DNA of 64,000 nt from Stenotrophomonas tumulicola (GTDB lineage: Bacteria > Pseudomonadota > Gammaproteobacteria > Xanthomonadales > Xanthomonadaceae), in NCBI RefSeq assembly GCF_014117215.1, contig NZ_JACGXS010000009.1, positions 108,957-172,956 of the forward strand, given 5' to 3'. This document shows positions 8,896 to 16,716 of the stretch, piece by piece; within the stretch, counting starts at the first letter, position 1; every line of letters starts with the position of its first letter. Below the pieces are notes generated by a model. That model worked only from the letters and a program-made list of their open reading frames with translations, made no database searches and was not told where the DNA came from. A program made the translations under genes and the position numbers.

Positions 8896-9374
8896 TGCAG
8901 TGCGTCGACGAAGACGCGGGCGATGGCTTCCAGGCCAGCCTGGTCGTCGGCATCGAAACGGGCAAGACGCGGGCTGTCCAGGTCCAGCACGCCGACCAGC
9001 ATGCCTTCCTTGACCAGCGGCACCACCAGTTCCGAGCGCGAGGCCGAATCGCAGGCAATGTGGCCGGGGAATGCATCCACGTCGTCGATGCGCTGTGTCA
9101 CGCGTTGGGTCGCGGCGGCACCGCATACCCCCTTGTGCAGCGGAATGCGCACGCACGCCGGTAAGCCCTGGAACGGCCCGACCACCAGTTCCTTGCCATC
9201 GAACAGGTAAAAGCCCGCCCAGTTGAGTTCCGGCAGCGCGTGGTACACCAGCGCGGCGAGGTTGGCCGCGTTGGCGATGCGGTCATTCTCCCCGTAAACG
9301 AGGGCGCGGGCCTGCTCGAGCAACTGGGCGTATTGTTCCGGCTTGCTGCCGGTCAGCGAAGAGGTGGCGAACAT
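8892..9374 (-). CDS. msrC: Free methionine-(R)-sulfoxide reductase (GAF domain)
   Basis: 160-residue single GAF-domain enzyme that reduces free L-methionine-R-sulfoxide in the cytosol with thioredoxin. The three family cysteines are present as C74, C84 and C108 (PACVRIPLHKGVCGAA, HIACDSASRSELVVP), with the same 10 and 24 residue spacings as in E. coli fRMsr. The fold-typical NWAGFYLFDGKELVVGPFQG is intact. It is the first gene of a two-gene unit with the TfoX-like protein. Together with the periplasmic msr cluster 1.6 kb away this region holds three types of methionine sulfoxide repair. Confidence 0.9.
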   Translation of the reverse strand: MFATSSLTGSKPEQYAQLLEQARALVYGENDRIANAANLAALVYHALPELNWAGFYLFDGKELVVGPFQGLPACVRIPLHKGVCGAAATQRVTQRIDDVDAFPGHIACDSASRSELVVPLVKEGMLVGVLDLDSPRLARFDADDQAGLEAIARVFVDALQ

Positions 9375-9383
9375 GTTCCAAGT

Positions 9384-10829
9384 CTAACAAGCCCGGGGCG
9401 CTTCGTCGGCCATCTCCCGGGCCAGGGCGCCCACCCGGGTGATGGCTGCCACGTAACGCTCGTCCAGCGGCTGGCAACAGGACAGGCGCAGGCAGTGGCG
9501 GTACCGCGCGCCGCGCGAATACACCTGGCCTGGCATGAATACGATGTCCTCGGCCAGGGCGCGCTCGAACAGCCCGCCGGTGTCCACGCCGGGCACTTCC
9601 AGCCAGAGCAGGAATCCGCCGGTGGGTTCGGTGGCGCGTGTTGCCGCAGGGAAATGTTCGGCCACCAACTGGCGCACCCGTCCGGTCTGCTCGCGGTACA
9701 GGCGGCGCAACCGGCGCAGGTGGTGCTCATAATTCCCGGCTTCCAGGAAGGCCGCCACGGCGTCGCCGAGCAGCCGCGACTCGGCGCCGCTGGACTGGAA
9801 TTTGAGCAGCGCGATGCGTTCGCTGAAACGTCCGCCCTCCAGCCAGCCGATGCGATAGTCCGGCGCCAGCGTCTTGGAGAATCCCGCGCAGACCATGATC
9901 CAACCGTCGCGGTCGAAGGCTTTCAACAGCGGTTCCAGCGGCTCGGCATACTGCAGCTCGGCGTAGACGATGTCTTCGATCACCGGCAGCTGGCGGGCAT
10001 TGGCCAGGTTGGCCAGGCGTTGCTTGGCGGCTACCGGCATGGTGCAGCCCAAGGGATTGTGCACGGTGGGCATCACCACCAGGGCAGCCAACGCGGTGGT
10101 ATCCAGCAAGGCTTCCACCGCGTCCACGTCCAGCCCGTGCTGGGGGTGGGTCGGAAGCTCGATGGCGTGCAGCCCCAGGCTGGAAAGCAGTGGATAGAGA
10201 TTGAAATACGACGGTGCTTCCAGGCCGACTGCATCACCGGGGGAGGTCACCGCGCGCAGTGCAAGCTGCAGTGCTTCCATGGCGCCGTGGGTCAGCAGGA
10301 TGCGTTCGGGCACGGTATGCAGCCCCATGCGCGGACCACGGCGGACGATCTGCGCGATCAACGCCTGCGATGCGTTGGGACGTGCGTAGGTTTCCAGCGT
10401 GGTGGCACCGCGACGCAGCGCCTGCGCGGTGTGCCGTTGCAACTGCGCACCGGGATAGAACATGCGGCCGCGCGGTCCGGCGAACGCCAGGTCCACGACC
10501 TGCGGTTGCTGCTGTGCACGCAGTACCCGCGCCATCATCGCCTGCTGGCTGGGCGCGGTGGGTGCCGACGGCGCATCACGCAACGAACGCTGCGGTACCT
10601 GCAGCCGTGCGGCCACTTCGAACCCGGCGCGCGGCAAGGGCACCACCAGTCCGGCGTCTTCGAGCTGGCGGTAGGCGGCTATCACGGTGTTCAGGCTGAT
10701 GCTGCGCTGGTCGGCCATCTGCCGCAGCGAGGGCAACCGCGCGCCGCTGGGCAGGCGGCCAGCCTGGATCGCATCGGAAAGTTCATCGGCCAGCCGCTGG
10801 TAACGCGGCACCCCGGCCCGGCTATCCAT
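9384..10829 (-). CDS. MocR-type GntR/aminotransferase regulator
   Basis: 481-residue fusion of a GntR winged helix (residues 1-75, RLPSLRQMADQRSISLNTVIAAY) to a fold-type I PLP aminotransferase domain. The PLP lysine is K319 in GFSKTLAPDYRIGW. MocR proteins sense PLP or amino-acid ligands; known members (PdxR, GabR, TauR) usually regulate a divergent neighbour. Here the upstream neighbour msrA is in the same orientation and no divergent target is visible, so the regulon is unknown. Confidence 0.9.
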   Translation of the reverse strand: MDSRAGVPRYQRLADELSDAIQAGRLPSGARLPSLRQMADQRSISLNTVIAAYRQLEDAGLVVPLPRAGFEVAARLQVPQRSLRDAPSAPTAPSQQAMMARVLRAQQQPQVVDLAFAGPRGRMFYPGAQLQRHTAQALRRGATTLETYARPNASQALIAQIVRRGPRMGLHTVPERILLTHGAMEALQLALRAVTSPGDAVGLEAPSYFNLYPLLSSLGLHAIELPTHPQHGLDVDAVEALLDTTALAALVVMPTVHNPLGCTMPVAAKQRLANLANARQLPVIEDIVYAELQYAEPLEPLLKAFDRDGWIMVCAGFSKTLAPDYRIGWLEGGRFSERIALLKFQSSGAESRLLGDAVAAFLEAGNYEHHLRRLRRLYREQTGRVRQLVAEHFPAATRATEPTGGFLLWLEVPGVDTGGLFERALAEDIVFMPGQVYSRGARYRHCLRLSCCQPLDERYVAAITRVGALAREMADEAPRAC

Positions 10830-10923
10830 CTGTACCCATCAAAGTGGTCATCCACTGCTGCTGTGCCTGTCGTTGCCCGCAGCCTAGCATGCGCATGCCG
10901 GCCCTAGCGCCGGAACTTCCCAT

Positions 10924-10957
10924 GCGCACGCCGGGCTTTTTGGCGTGCGCTTTTTTT
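10924..10957 (+). terminator. Terminator-like hairpin on the plus strand
   Basis: Perfect 9-base stem GCGCACGCC / GGCGTGCGC with a 9-base loop, followed by seven T residues on the plus strand. Both neighbouring genes (mocR-type regulator and msrA) run on the minus strand, so the orientation fits neither. The minus-strand copy lacks a U-run. Confidence 0.55.
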
Positions 10958-10958
10958 C

Positions 10959-11690
10959 CTATTTCATCGGCACCAGCGTTGCCTCGCGCCGGTACAGCTG
11001 CGGGAAGCGCTGCTGCAGCGCGGCCAGCTTCGGTGCGTCGTAATAGCGGATGTAGGCCGCCTGTGGATTGAGCGTCATGTAATTCTGGTGGTAGGCCTCG
11101 GCCGGGAAGAAACGCTTGCCGCTGCCAAGCTCGGTCACCACCGGGGCGCTGAACGAGGGCGCGATCTGGGCGATGTAGGCGCGGTTGGCGGCTTGCTGCC
11201 GTGCATCGTCGCTGAAGATCGCCGAGCGGTACTGGCTGCCGCGGTCCGGCCCCTGCCGGTTGAGCTGGGTCGGGTCGTGCGCCACGGAAAAGTACACCTG
11301 CAGCAGCTGCCCGTAACTGACCTGGCGCGGATCGTAGTCCACCCGCACCGCTTCGGCGTGGCCGGTGCGGCCAGAGCTGATCGTTTCATAGCGCGCGGTG
11401 GAAGCGTCGCCGCCGATGTAGCCGGACACTGCGTTGCCGACGCCCTTTACGTGCTGGAAGACACCCTGCACGCCCCAGAAACAGCCACCGGCGAACACCA
11501 CGCTGGCCTGCGTGCGCGGGTCCTTGAATGCGGCGTCGCCGGCCGGCGCCGGCAGCACGCGGCCTTCTTCGGTGATGCGCGCAGGCGCGGCCGCGGATGA
11601 CGGACCGGCGTCCACGGTGAAGGCCACCAACGCACCGACCACCAGTGCCGCGACAGCAGCGGCGACTCCCTGTTCCAATGACAGTTTCAT
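10959..11690 (-). CDS. msrA: Peptide methionine sulfoxide reductase MsrA, exported
   Basis: 243-residue MsrA that reduces methionine-S-sulfoxide in proteins. The catalytic cysteine is C70 in the family motif GGCFWGVQGVF, with the later motifs GDASTARYETISSGRTGHAEAV (spanning about 94-115) and QYRSAIF. Residues 8-25 form an uncleaved or signal-anchor hydrophobic segment, which places the enzyme in the periplasm. There is no other cysteine in the protein, so there is no internal resolving cysteine and reduction must come from a partner, presumably the DipZ-like protein encoded directly upstream. It is the last gene of msrB-dipZ-msrA. Confidence 0.92.
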   Translation of the reverse strand: MKLSLEQGVAAAVAALVVGALVAFTVDAGPSSAAAPARITEEGRVLPAPAGDAAFKDPRTQASVVFAGGCFWGVQGVFQHVKGVGNAVSGYIGGDASTARYETISSGRTGHAEAVRVDYDPRQVSYGQLLQVYFSVAHDPTQLNRQGPDRGSQYRSAIFSDDARQQAANRAYIAQIAPSFSAPVVTELGSGKRFFPAEAYHQNYMTLNPQAAYIRYYDAPKLAALQQRFPQLYRREATLVPMK

Positions 11691-11699
11691 GCGACCTCC

Positions 11700-13460
11700 T
11701 CAGCCGAACGTAAAGGCGTAGGCCTGGACGCCTGGGTCCAGGAACTCGATCTCGAAGTGGTGTTCGCCCACGTTGTCGCGTTGGCGCACCAGTTGGTAAA
11801 GACGGTGTTCGTCGACCACGCCGGTGCCATCGGCATGCACGTCGCCACCCGCAGCGGAGGCCGCCACCGGCTTGCCATCCAGCCAGGCCCGGAAGCGCAC
11901 CGGCTTGCCGTCGTCGCCCGGGGCGAGCACCAGGTGCAGGTCCCGGGCATGGAAGCGGAACGCGATGCGTCCACCTGCCTGCTGCAGCCCTGCGGCCTCT
12001 GCGTCCACCGTCCAGTTGCCGCGCAGGCCCCATTGGTTCAGTGCCAGGGTGGCGGGCAGCGCGTAGTCGAACGGTTGCCCCTTGCGCTGCCCACCGGGCG
12101 ACGCGAAGTGTTCCGCACGGGCATGGCCGAGGTAGGTTTCCGGCGAGCGCAGGTTGCCCATGTCGGCTTGCTCGGCGACGCCCTCCAGGGAGGTGGCGGC
12201 CGGATCGGCGGGTGGTGGCAGGTCCTTCTGTCCCGCCTCCTGCAGCAGGCGGCGGATCACCTGCTCGGAATGGGCATAGTTGCCTTCGCCGAACTGGTGC
12301 GCACGGATCCTGCCCTGTGCATCGATGAAGTAGTGCGCAGGCCAGTAGCGGTTGTCGAAGGCGCGCCAGATGGCGTAATCGTTGTCCATCGCAACCGGGT
12401 AGCCGACCTTCAATTGCGCCACGGCGCGCATGACATTGCGTGGATTGCGTTCGAAGGCGAACTCCGGCGTGTGCACGCCGACCACCACCAGGCCGTGGTC
12501 GCGGTAGCGCCGCTCCCACTCGTGCACGAACGGCAGGGCACGCAGGCAGTTGATGCAGGAGTAGGTCCAGAAATCGACCAGCACCACCTTGCCGCGCAGC
12601 TGCTCGCGGCCGAGCGGCGGGCTGTTGAGCCAGCCGGTGGCTCCGTCCAGCGCGGGCAGCTCGCCCTCGACTGGCAGTGGGGCATCGGCAGCGGCGCCCG
12701 CCGTGGTGGTCATGGCAGCGCCCGTCGCCTGCGCGCCCGGTACGCTGTCCAGCAGGCCCTGTTCCAGCCGCGCCGTGCTCACCGTGGACAGCCGGGTCAG
12801 CACGCCGGTATCCCAGCCCATGGCGATGGCCAGCACCGCCAGCAACGCGGCGATGCCCAGCCCGCGGCGCAACGCGTTGCCCAGGCCCAGGCGGGCCTTC
12901 AGGGCGTTGAACAAGCGTCCGCCGACCCACACCGCCAGTGCCAGCGCCGTGACTGCACCCAGTGCGTAGGCCAGCAGCAGGCTGCTGGTACTGGCGCTGG
13001 CGCCATTGAGCGCGGCACCGGTCAGCACCAGGCCAAGGATCGGCCCGGCACAGGGCGCCCACAGCAGGCCGGTGGCGATGCCCACCAGCAGGGAAGTACC
13101 GGCGCCGCCGCGACCGGCGTCGTCGGCAGCATCGGCACGTGCGCTCAACCGTGCGCCAGCACGCTGGAAAGGAGCCAGCAGGCGATCGGCGAAGGCCGGC
13201 CACAACAGCGCCAGCGCGAACAGCGCCATCACGACCAGGGCGACCCAGCGGCCGATCTGGTTGGCTTGCGCGACCCAGGCGCTGCCGACTGCCGCCAAGC
13301 TGGCGACCACGGTGAACGTCGCCGCCATGCCCAGCAGCAGCGGCAAGGTGCTGCGCAGGAACGAGCGTCCTGCGCGCGCGAAAACGAACGGCAGCACCGG
13401 CAGGATGCAGGGGCTGAGCAGGGTCAGCACCCCGCCAAGATAGGCCAGCAGCAACAGCAT
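11700..13460 (-). CDS. DipZ-like CcdA/thioredoxin electron transporter
   Basis: About 586 residues combining an N-terminal CcdA/DsbD-beta membrane domain with a periplasmic TlpA-type thioredoxin domain and a C-terminal DipZ beta-sandwich (galactose-binding-like) domain. Membrane redox cysteines are C18 (LSPCILPVLP) and C137 (WAPCAGPILG). The thioredoxin active site is C302-I-N-C305 in WTYSCINCLRALPF. The protein carries electrons from cytosolic thioredoxin to periplasmic acceptors. Lying between msrB and msrA, it is probably their dedicated reductant. The ATG at 13460 is preferred because the first membrane helix starts there; the frame upstream overlaps msrB. Confidence 0.88.
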   Translation of the reverse strand: MLLLLAYLGGVLTLLSPCILPVLPFVFARAGRSFLRSTLPLLLGMAATFTVVASLAAVGSAWVAQANQIGRWVALVVMALFALALLWPAFADRLLAPFQRAGARLSARADAADDAGRGGAGTSLLVGIATGLLWAPCAGPILGLVLTGAALNGASASTSSLLLAYALGAVTALALAVWVGGRLFNALKARLGLGNALRRGLGIAALLAVLAIAMGWDTGVLTRLSTVSTARLEQGLLDSVPGAQATGAAMTTTAGAAADAPLPVEGELPALDGATGWLNSPPLGREQLRGKVVLVDFWTYSCINCLRALPFVHEWERRYRDHGLVVVGVHTPEFAFERNPRNVMRAVAQLKVGYPVAMDNDYAIWRAFDNRYWPAHYFIDAQGRIRAHQFGEGNYAHSEQVIRRLLQEAGQKDLPPPADPAATSLEGVAEQADMGNLRSPETYLGHARAEHFASPGGQRKGQPFDYALPATLALNQWGLRGNWTVDAEAAGLQQAGGRIAFRFHARDLHLVLAPGDDGKPVRFRAWLDGKPVAASAAGGDVHADGTGVVDEHRLYQLVRQRDNVGEHHFEIEFLDPGVQAYAFTFG

Positions 13461-13491
13461 CAGCAGTGCTCCATCGACAAGGGAAGGGACA

Positions 13492-14061
13492 TCAGAGCGG
13501 GACCCGCCAGTCATCGGTGCCGTCGCTGGCACCGGCCTGGCCGGTGGGCGTGAAGGCCAGCGCTGCACCGTTCATGCAGTAGCGCAGGCCGGTAGGGCGC
13601 GGGCCATCGTTGAACACGTGCCCGAGGTGGCCGCCGCATCGCCGGCAATGCACTTCCACCCGCACCATGCCGAAGGCGGTATCGCGGTCTTCGCCGACCG
13701 CATCGTGCAACGGCGCCCAGAAGCTGGGCCAGCCGGTGCCGCTTTCAAATTTCGTCGACGATGAGAACAGGGCCAGCGCGCAGCCGGCGCAATGGAAAGT
13801 GCCGCGCCGGTGCTCGCGGTCCAGCGGGCTGCTGCCGGCACGCTCGGTCGCATGCCGTCGCAGCACCGCGTATTGCGCCGGGGTCAGCAGCCGCTGCCAT
13901 TCGGCATCGCTGCGCATGATCTCGAACTGGCGCGGTGCAGCGGTTGCGGTTGCGGCGGCGGCCGGCGCAGCGCGGCTGCAGGCGCCCAGGCCCAGCATGC
14001 CGGCTGCAGCGGCCATGCTGCCCAGGCCGAGCAGGTGGCGACGGGTAATCGACATGGCCAT
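13492..14061 (-). CDS. msrB: Peptide methionine sulfoxide reductase MsrB, exported
   Basis: About 189-residue MsrB for methionine-R-sulfoxide. An N-terminal twin-arginine-like leader (SITRRHLLGLGSMAAAAGMLGLGAC) carries a lipobox-like GLGAC, so the enzyme is likely exported and perhaps lipidated. The zinc-binding CxxC pairs are FHCAGC and HCRRCGGHLGHVF, and the catalytic cysteine is in LRYCMNGAAL. The start is at 14061 (MAMSI) or 14055 (MSI). It is the first gene of the repair operon and is divergent from the two-component regulator gene at 14198. Confidence 0.92.
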   Translation of the reverse strand: MAMSITRRHLLGLGSMAAAAGMLGLGACSRAAPAAAATATAAPRQFEIMRSDAEWQRLLTPAQYAVLRRHATERAGSSPLDREHRRGTFHCAGCALALFSSSTKFESGTGWPSFWAPLHDAVGEDRDTAFGMVRVEVHCRRCGGHLGHVFNDGPRPTGLRYCMNGAALAFTPTGQAGASDGTDDWRVPL

Positions 14062-14197
14062 CTCCAGGGGGGACGATGGGAGCCATGCTGCGCCCGCGCT
14101 GGTCAACGAATCCTCACGAAGGGTTCAATTTTCCGTGATACATCGGAGGGCCGCCGCGCCGACAATACGGATACGCTTCCCGTTGCCACGCCTGCCC

Positions 14198-14920
14198 ATG
14201 ACTGCTGCCAAACGCGTCCTGATCGTCGAAGACGATCCCCATATCGCCGACCTGCTGCGGCTGCACCTGGGTGACGAGGGCTATGTGGTGCAGCATGCGG
14301 CTGATGGCGATGCGGGGATGCGCCTGCTGGAACAGGAAGGGCCATGGGACGCACTGGTGCTGGACGTGATGCTGCCAGGCGTGGACGGGCTGCAGATCTG
14401 CCGACGCGCACGGGCGATGGCCCGCTACGTGCCGATCATCATCATCAGTGCACGGGGCAGCGAAACCCAGCGCATCGTCGGCCTGGAACTGGGCGCGGAT
14501 GACTACCTGGCGAAGCCCTTTTCCCTGCCTGAGCTGGTGGCCCGGGTACGTGCGCTGCTGCGACGGGCCGAAGCAATGGCGCAGAGTGCGCGGATGGATG
14601 CCGGTGCGATCACCGTGGGCGGCCTGCACCTGGACCCGCTGGCACGCACCGCCAGCAACGACGGACAGGAACTTGAACTGACGCCGCGCGAGTTCGACCT
14701 GCTGCTGTTCTTTGCACGGAACCCGGACCAGGTATTCGCGCGTGCGGAGCTGCTGGACCAGGTGTGGGGCTATGGCCACGACGGCTACGAGCACACGGTG
14801 AACACGCATATCAACCGCCTGCGCAACAAGATCGAGGCGGATCCGGCCACGCCGCGGCGGCTGCTGACGGTATGGGGACGCGGCTACAAACTGGTGGACG
14901 GCACCGGGGGTACTGCATGA
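14198..14920 (+). CDS. OmpR/PhoB-family response regulator
   Basis: 240-residue DNA-binding regulator: receiver domain with acidic pocket ED/D (LIVEDDPHI), phospho-acceptor D56 (VLDVMLPG) and the switch lysine in YLAKPFS; C-terminal winged helix with TPREFDLLLFFARNPDQVF and the recognition helix region HTVNTHINRLRNKIE. The ATG at 14198 gives family length. It overlaps the kinase gene by four bases (ATGA). The 136-base gap to the divergent msrB start suggests that it may control the msrB-dipZ-msrA operon. Confidence 0.94.
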   Translation: MTAAKRVLIVEDDPHIADLLRLHLGDEGYVVQHAADGDAGMRLLEQEGPWDALVLDVMLPGVDGLQICRRARAMARYVPIIIISARGSETQRIVGLELGADDYLAKPFSLPELVARVRALLRRAEAMAQSARMDAGAITVGGLHLDPLARTASNDGQELELTPREFDLLLFFARNPDQVFARAELLDQVWGYGHDGYEHTVNTHINRLRNKIEADPATPRRLLTVWGRGYKLVDGTGGTA

Positions 14921-16380
14921 TTCCGCGCCTGCGGCTGTGGCAGAAGCTGGCCGTGGTGTTCTGCGCGCTGCTGCTGTTGTGCAGCCTGGCGTTGCTGGGC
15001 ATGCAGATGCGGATGGCGATACGCCATGAGCAGGAAGTGGTGCAGCGCCTGTCGCTGGGCCTGGCCGGCCACATTGCCCAACGCAGCGAATTGATGGACA
15101 CGGCGGGCATGCGTGAGCCAGCCGTGCGTGCGTTGTTCGGCCAGTTGATGGCGGTCAATCCCAGCGTGGAGGTCTACCTGCTGGATGACCAGGGCCGCGT
15201 CCTCGGGCATGACGCGCCCCGTGGGCACCTGCATCGCGACCGCGTGGACGTGGCGCCGTTGAAGGCGCTGCTGGCGGGCGCGGCGCTGCCGATCCTGGGC
15301 GACGATCCACGCAGCACGCACGCGCGCAAGGTCTTCAGCGTGGCACCGCTGGTGGTGCAGGGGCGGGCGGCAGGGTATGTGTACGTGGTGCTGGTGGGCG
15401 AACAGCGGCAGATGCTGGCCGATGACTTGGCCGCGAGCAGCCAGTGGCGCACCATGTTGTGGTCGGCGGCGGTCGTCGCCACGCTGGGCGTGCTGGCCGG
15501 ACTGGTCGCGTTCTACTGGGTGACGCGCCCGCTGCGCGAGCTGACCCGACGCATCCAGTCGTTCGACATCGATGCGCCCATCGCGTTGCCGTCATTGCCG
15601 CCGTTGCGGGCCGGCGAACGCAACGAACTGCTGATCCTCGAACATGCACATGCGCAGATGGCGCGCCGCCTGGCGGATCAATGGCAGCAACTGCGGCAGC
15701 AGGACCTGCAACGCCGGGAACTGGTCGCCAACATCTCGCACGACCTGCGCACGCCTTTGGCTTCGCTGCACGGTTACCTGGAAACACTGGCGATGAAAGA
15801 CGCATTGCTTTCGCCGGAAGAGCGCAGGCGCTACCTGGGCATTGCGCTGGCACAGAGCAGCAAAGTGGGCGGGCTGGCGCGCGCGCTGTTCGAACTGGCG
15901 CGGCTGGAGCATGGGCAGGTGCAGCTGCAGTGGGAAGTGTTCGCGCTGCCAGAACTGCTGCAGGACGTGCTGCAGAAATTCGAATTGACCGCGCAGGCGA
16001 AAGGACAGCGGCTGGACGCGGGTTTTCCGCCTGGCCTGCCGCTGGTCCGCGCCGACGTGGGGCTGGTGGAACGTGTCCTGACCAACCTGATCGACAACGC
16101 GTTGCGTCACGCTCCGTCCGGCGGTCATGTCCAGGTGCAGCTGGACGCTGATGCGGACAGCGTACGGGTGCAGGTAAGCGATGACGGCCCAGGCGTGGAT
16201 CCGGCAGTCCGCGGGACGCTGTTCCATGCCCCGGCATCGCTGGGACGGCGAGGTGGCAATGGCGGGTTGGGACTGCTGATCGTGCAGCGCATAGTGCAAC
16301 TGCACGGGCGGACGATTCGACTCCAGGGCAGTGCGCCCGGCGCGACGTTCGTATTCCAGCTGCCGCGTGCCGGAGCGTAG
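14917..16380 (+). CDS. Sensor histidine kinase
   Basis: 487-residue membrane kinase. Two transmembrane segments (about 11-31 and 180-202) bracket a periplasmic sensor domain. A HAMP linker follows, then the H-box with phospho-histidine H275 (LVANISHDLRTPLAS) and the ATPase boxes N (LTNLIDNALRHAP), G1 (DDGPGVD) and G2 (GGNGGLGL). The first helix and its exit contain a methionine cluster (GMQMRM). Operon partner of the response regulator. The signal is unknown; the neighbouring periplasmic methionine sulfoxide repair genes suggest oxidative or chlorine stress, as for E. coli HprSR, which is an inference. Confidence 0.9.
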   Translation: MIPRLRLWQKLAVVFCALLLLCSLALLGMQMRMAIRHEQEVVQRLSLGLAGHIAQRSELMDTAGMREPAVRALFGQLMAVNPSVEVYLLDDQGRVLGHDAPRGHLHRDRVDVAPLKALLAGAALPILGDDPRSTHARKVFSVAPLVVQGRAAGYVYVVLVGEQRQMLADDLAASSQWRTMLWSAAVVATLGVLAGLVAFYWVTRPLRELTRRIQSFDIDAPIALPSLPPLRAGERNELLILEHAHAQMARRLADQWQQLRQQDLQRRELVANISHDLRTPLASLHGYLETLAMKDALLSPEERRRYLGIALAQSSKVGGLARALFELARLEHGQVQLQWEVFALPELLQDVLQKFELTAQAKGQRLDAGFPPGLPLVRADVGLVERVLTNLIDNALRHAPSGGHVQVQLDADADSVRVQVSDDGPGVDPAVRGTLFHAPASLGRRGGNGGLGLLIVQRIVQLHGRTIRLQGSAPGATFVFQLPRAGA

Positions 16381-16716
16381 CGCCTCGGCCGGGCGGCGGT
16401 GGCGCTGGATGTAGTCGACCATGCACATCGAACGCGGCAGAGGGCAACAGGTGCTGGTGCGCGCGTACCCACGGGGGGCCGGGTGGCGCCCATGGCCTGC
16501 TTGCCGCGATATCGCCGGCGATGGACACGCTGGAAGCACGCTTTTATGGACGCGTGGTGTCGTGATCCGCTGAAGGTGATGCGGGTCGTGGCCCGAGGCG
16601 ATCGCCAAGCGCCCACACGATTGCACCATCGAGGTCCTCTACTGCAAGGACCTTCGCATGTTCCAGAGTGTCGGCGTCGCCATGGCGAGTCAGAAGGCCT
16701 GCACGTCGAGGCTGCC
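16381..16716. other. Spacer between histidine kinase and asparagine-synthetase-like gene
   Basis: 336 bases without a supported gene. The frame of the downstream gene stays open through it (to about 16399), but the encoded residues look like arginine-rich read-through and match no synthetase. Short frames of about 50 codons on the plus strand were inspected for a small precursor peptide; none was convincing. A GAGG five bases before GTG at 16717 is the best ribosome-binding site. Confidence 0.5.

Noticed and set aside
11757..13553. 598-residue frame antisense to the DipZ-like gene
   Set aside because: Shadow frame rich in Q, R, H and A with no motifs; the opposite strand has intact redox motifs.
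16399..16716. N-terminal extension of the asparagine-synthetase-like gene to an upstream ATG
   Set aside because: The extra 106 residues are arginine-rich with no family match, and MSVAGAW at the GTG aligns directly with the AsnB start.
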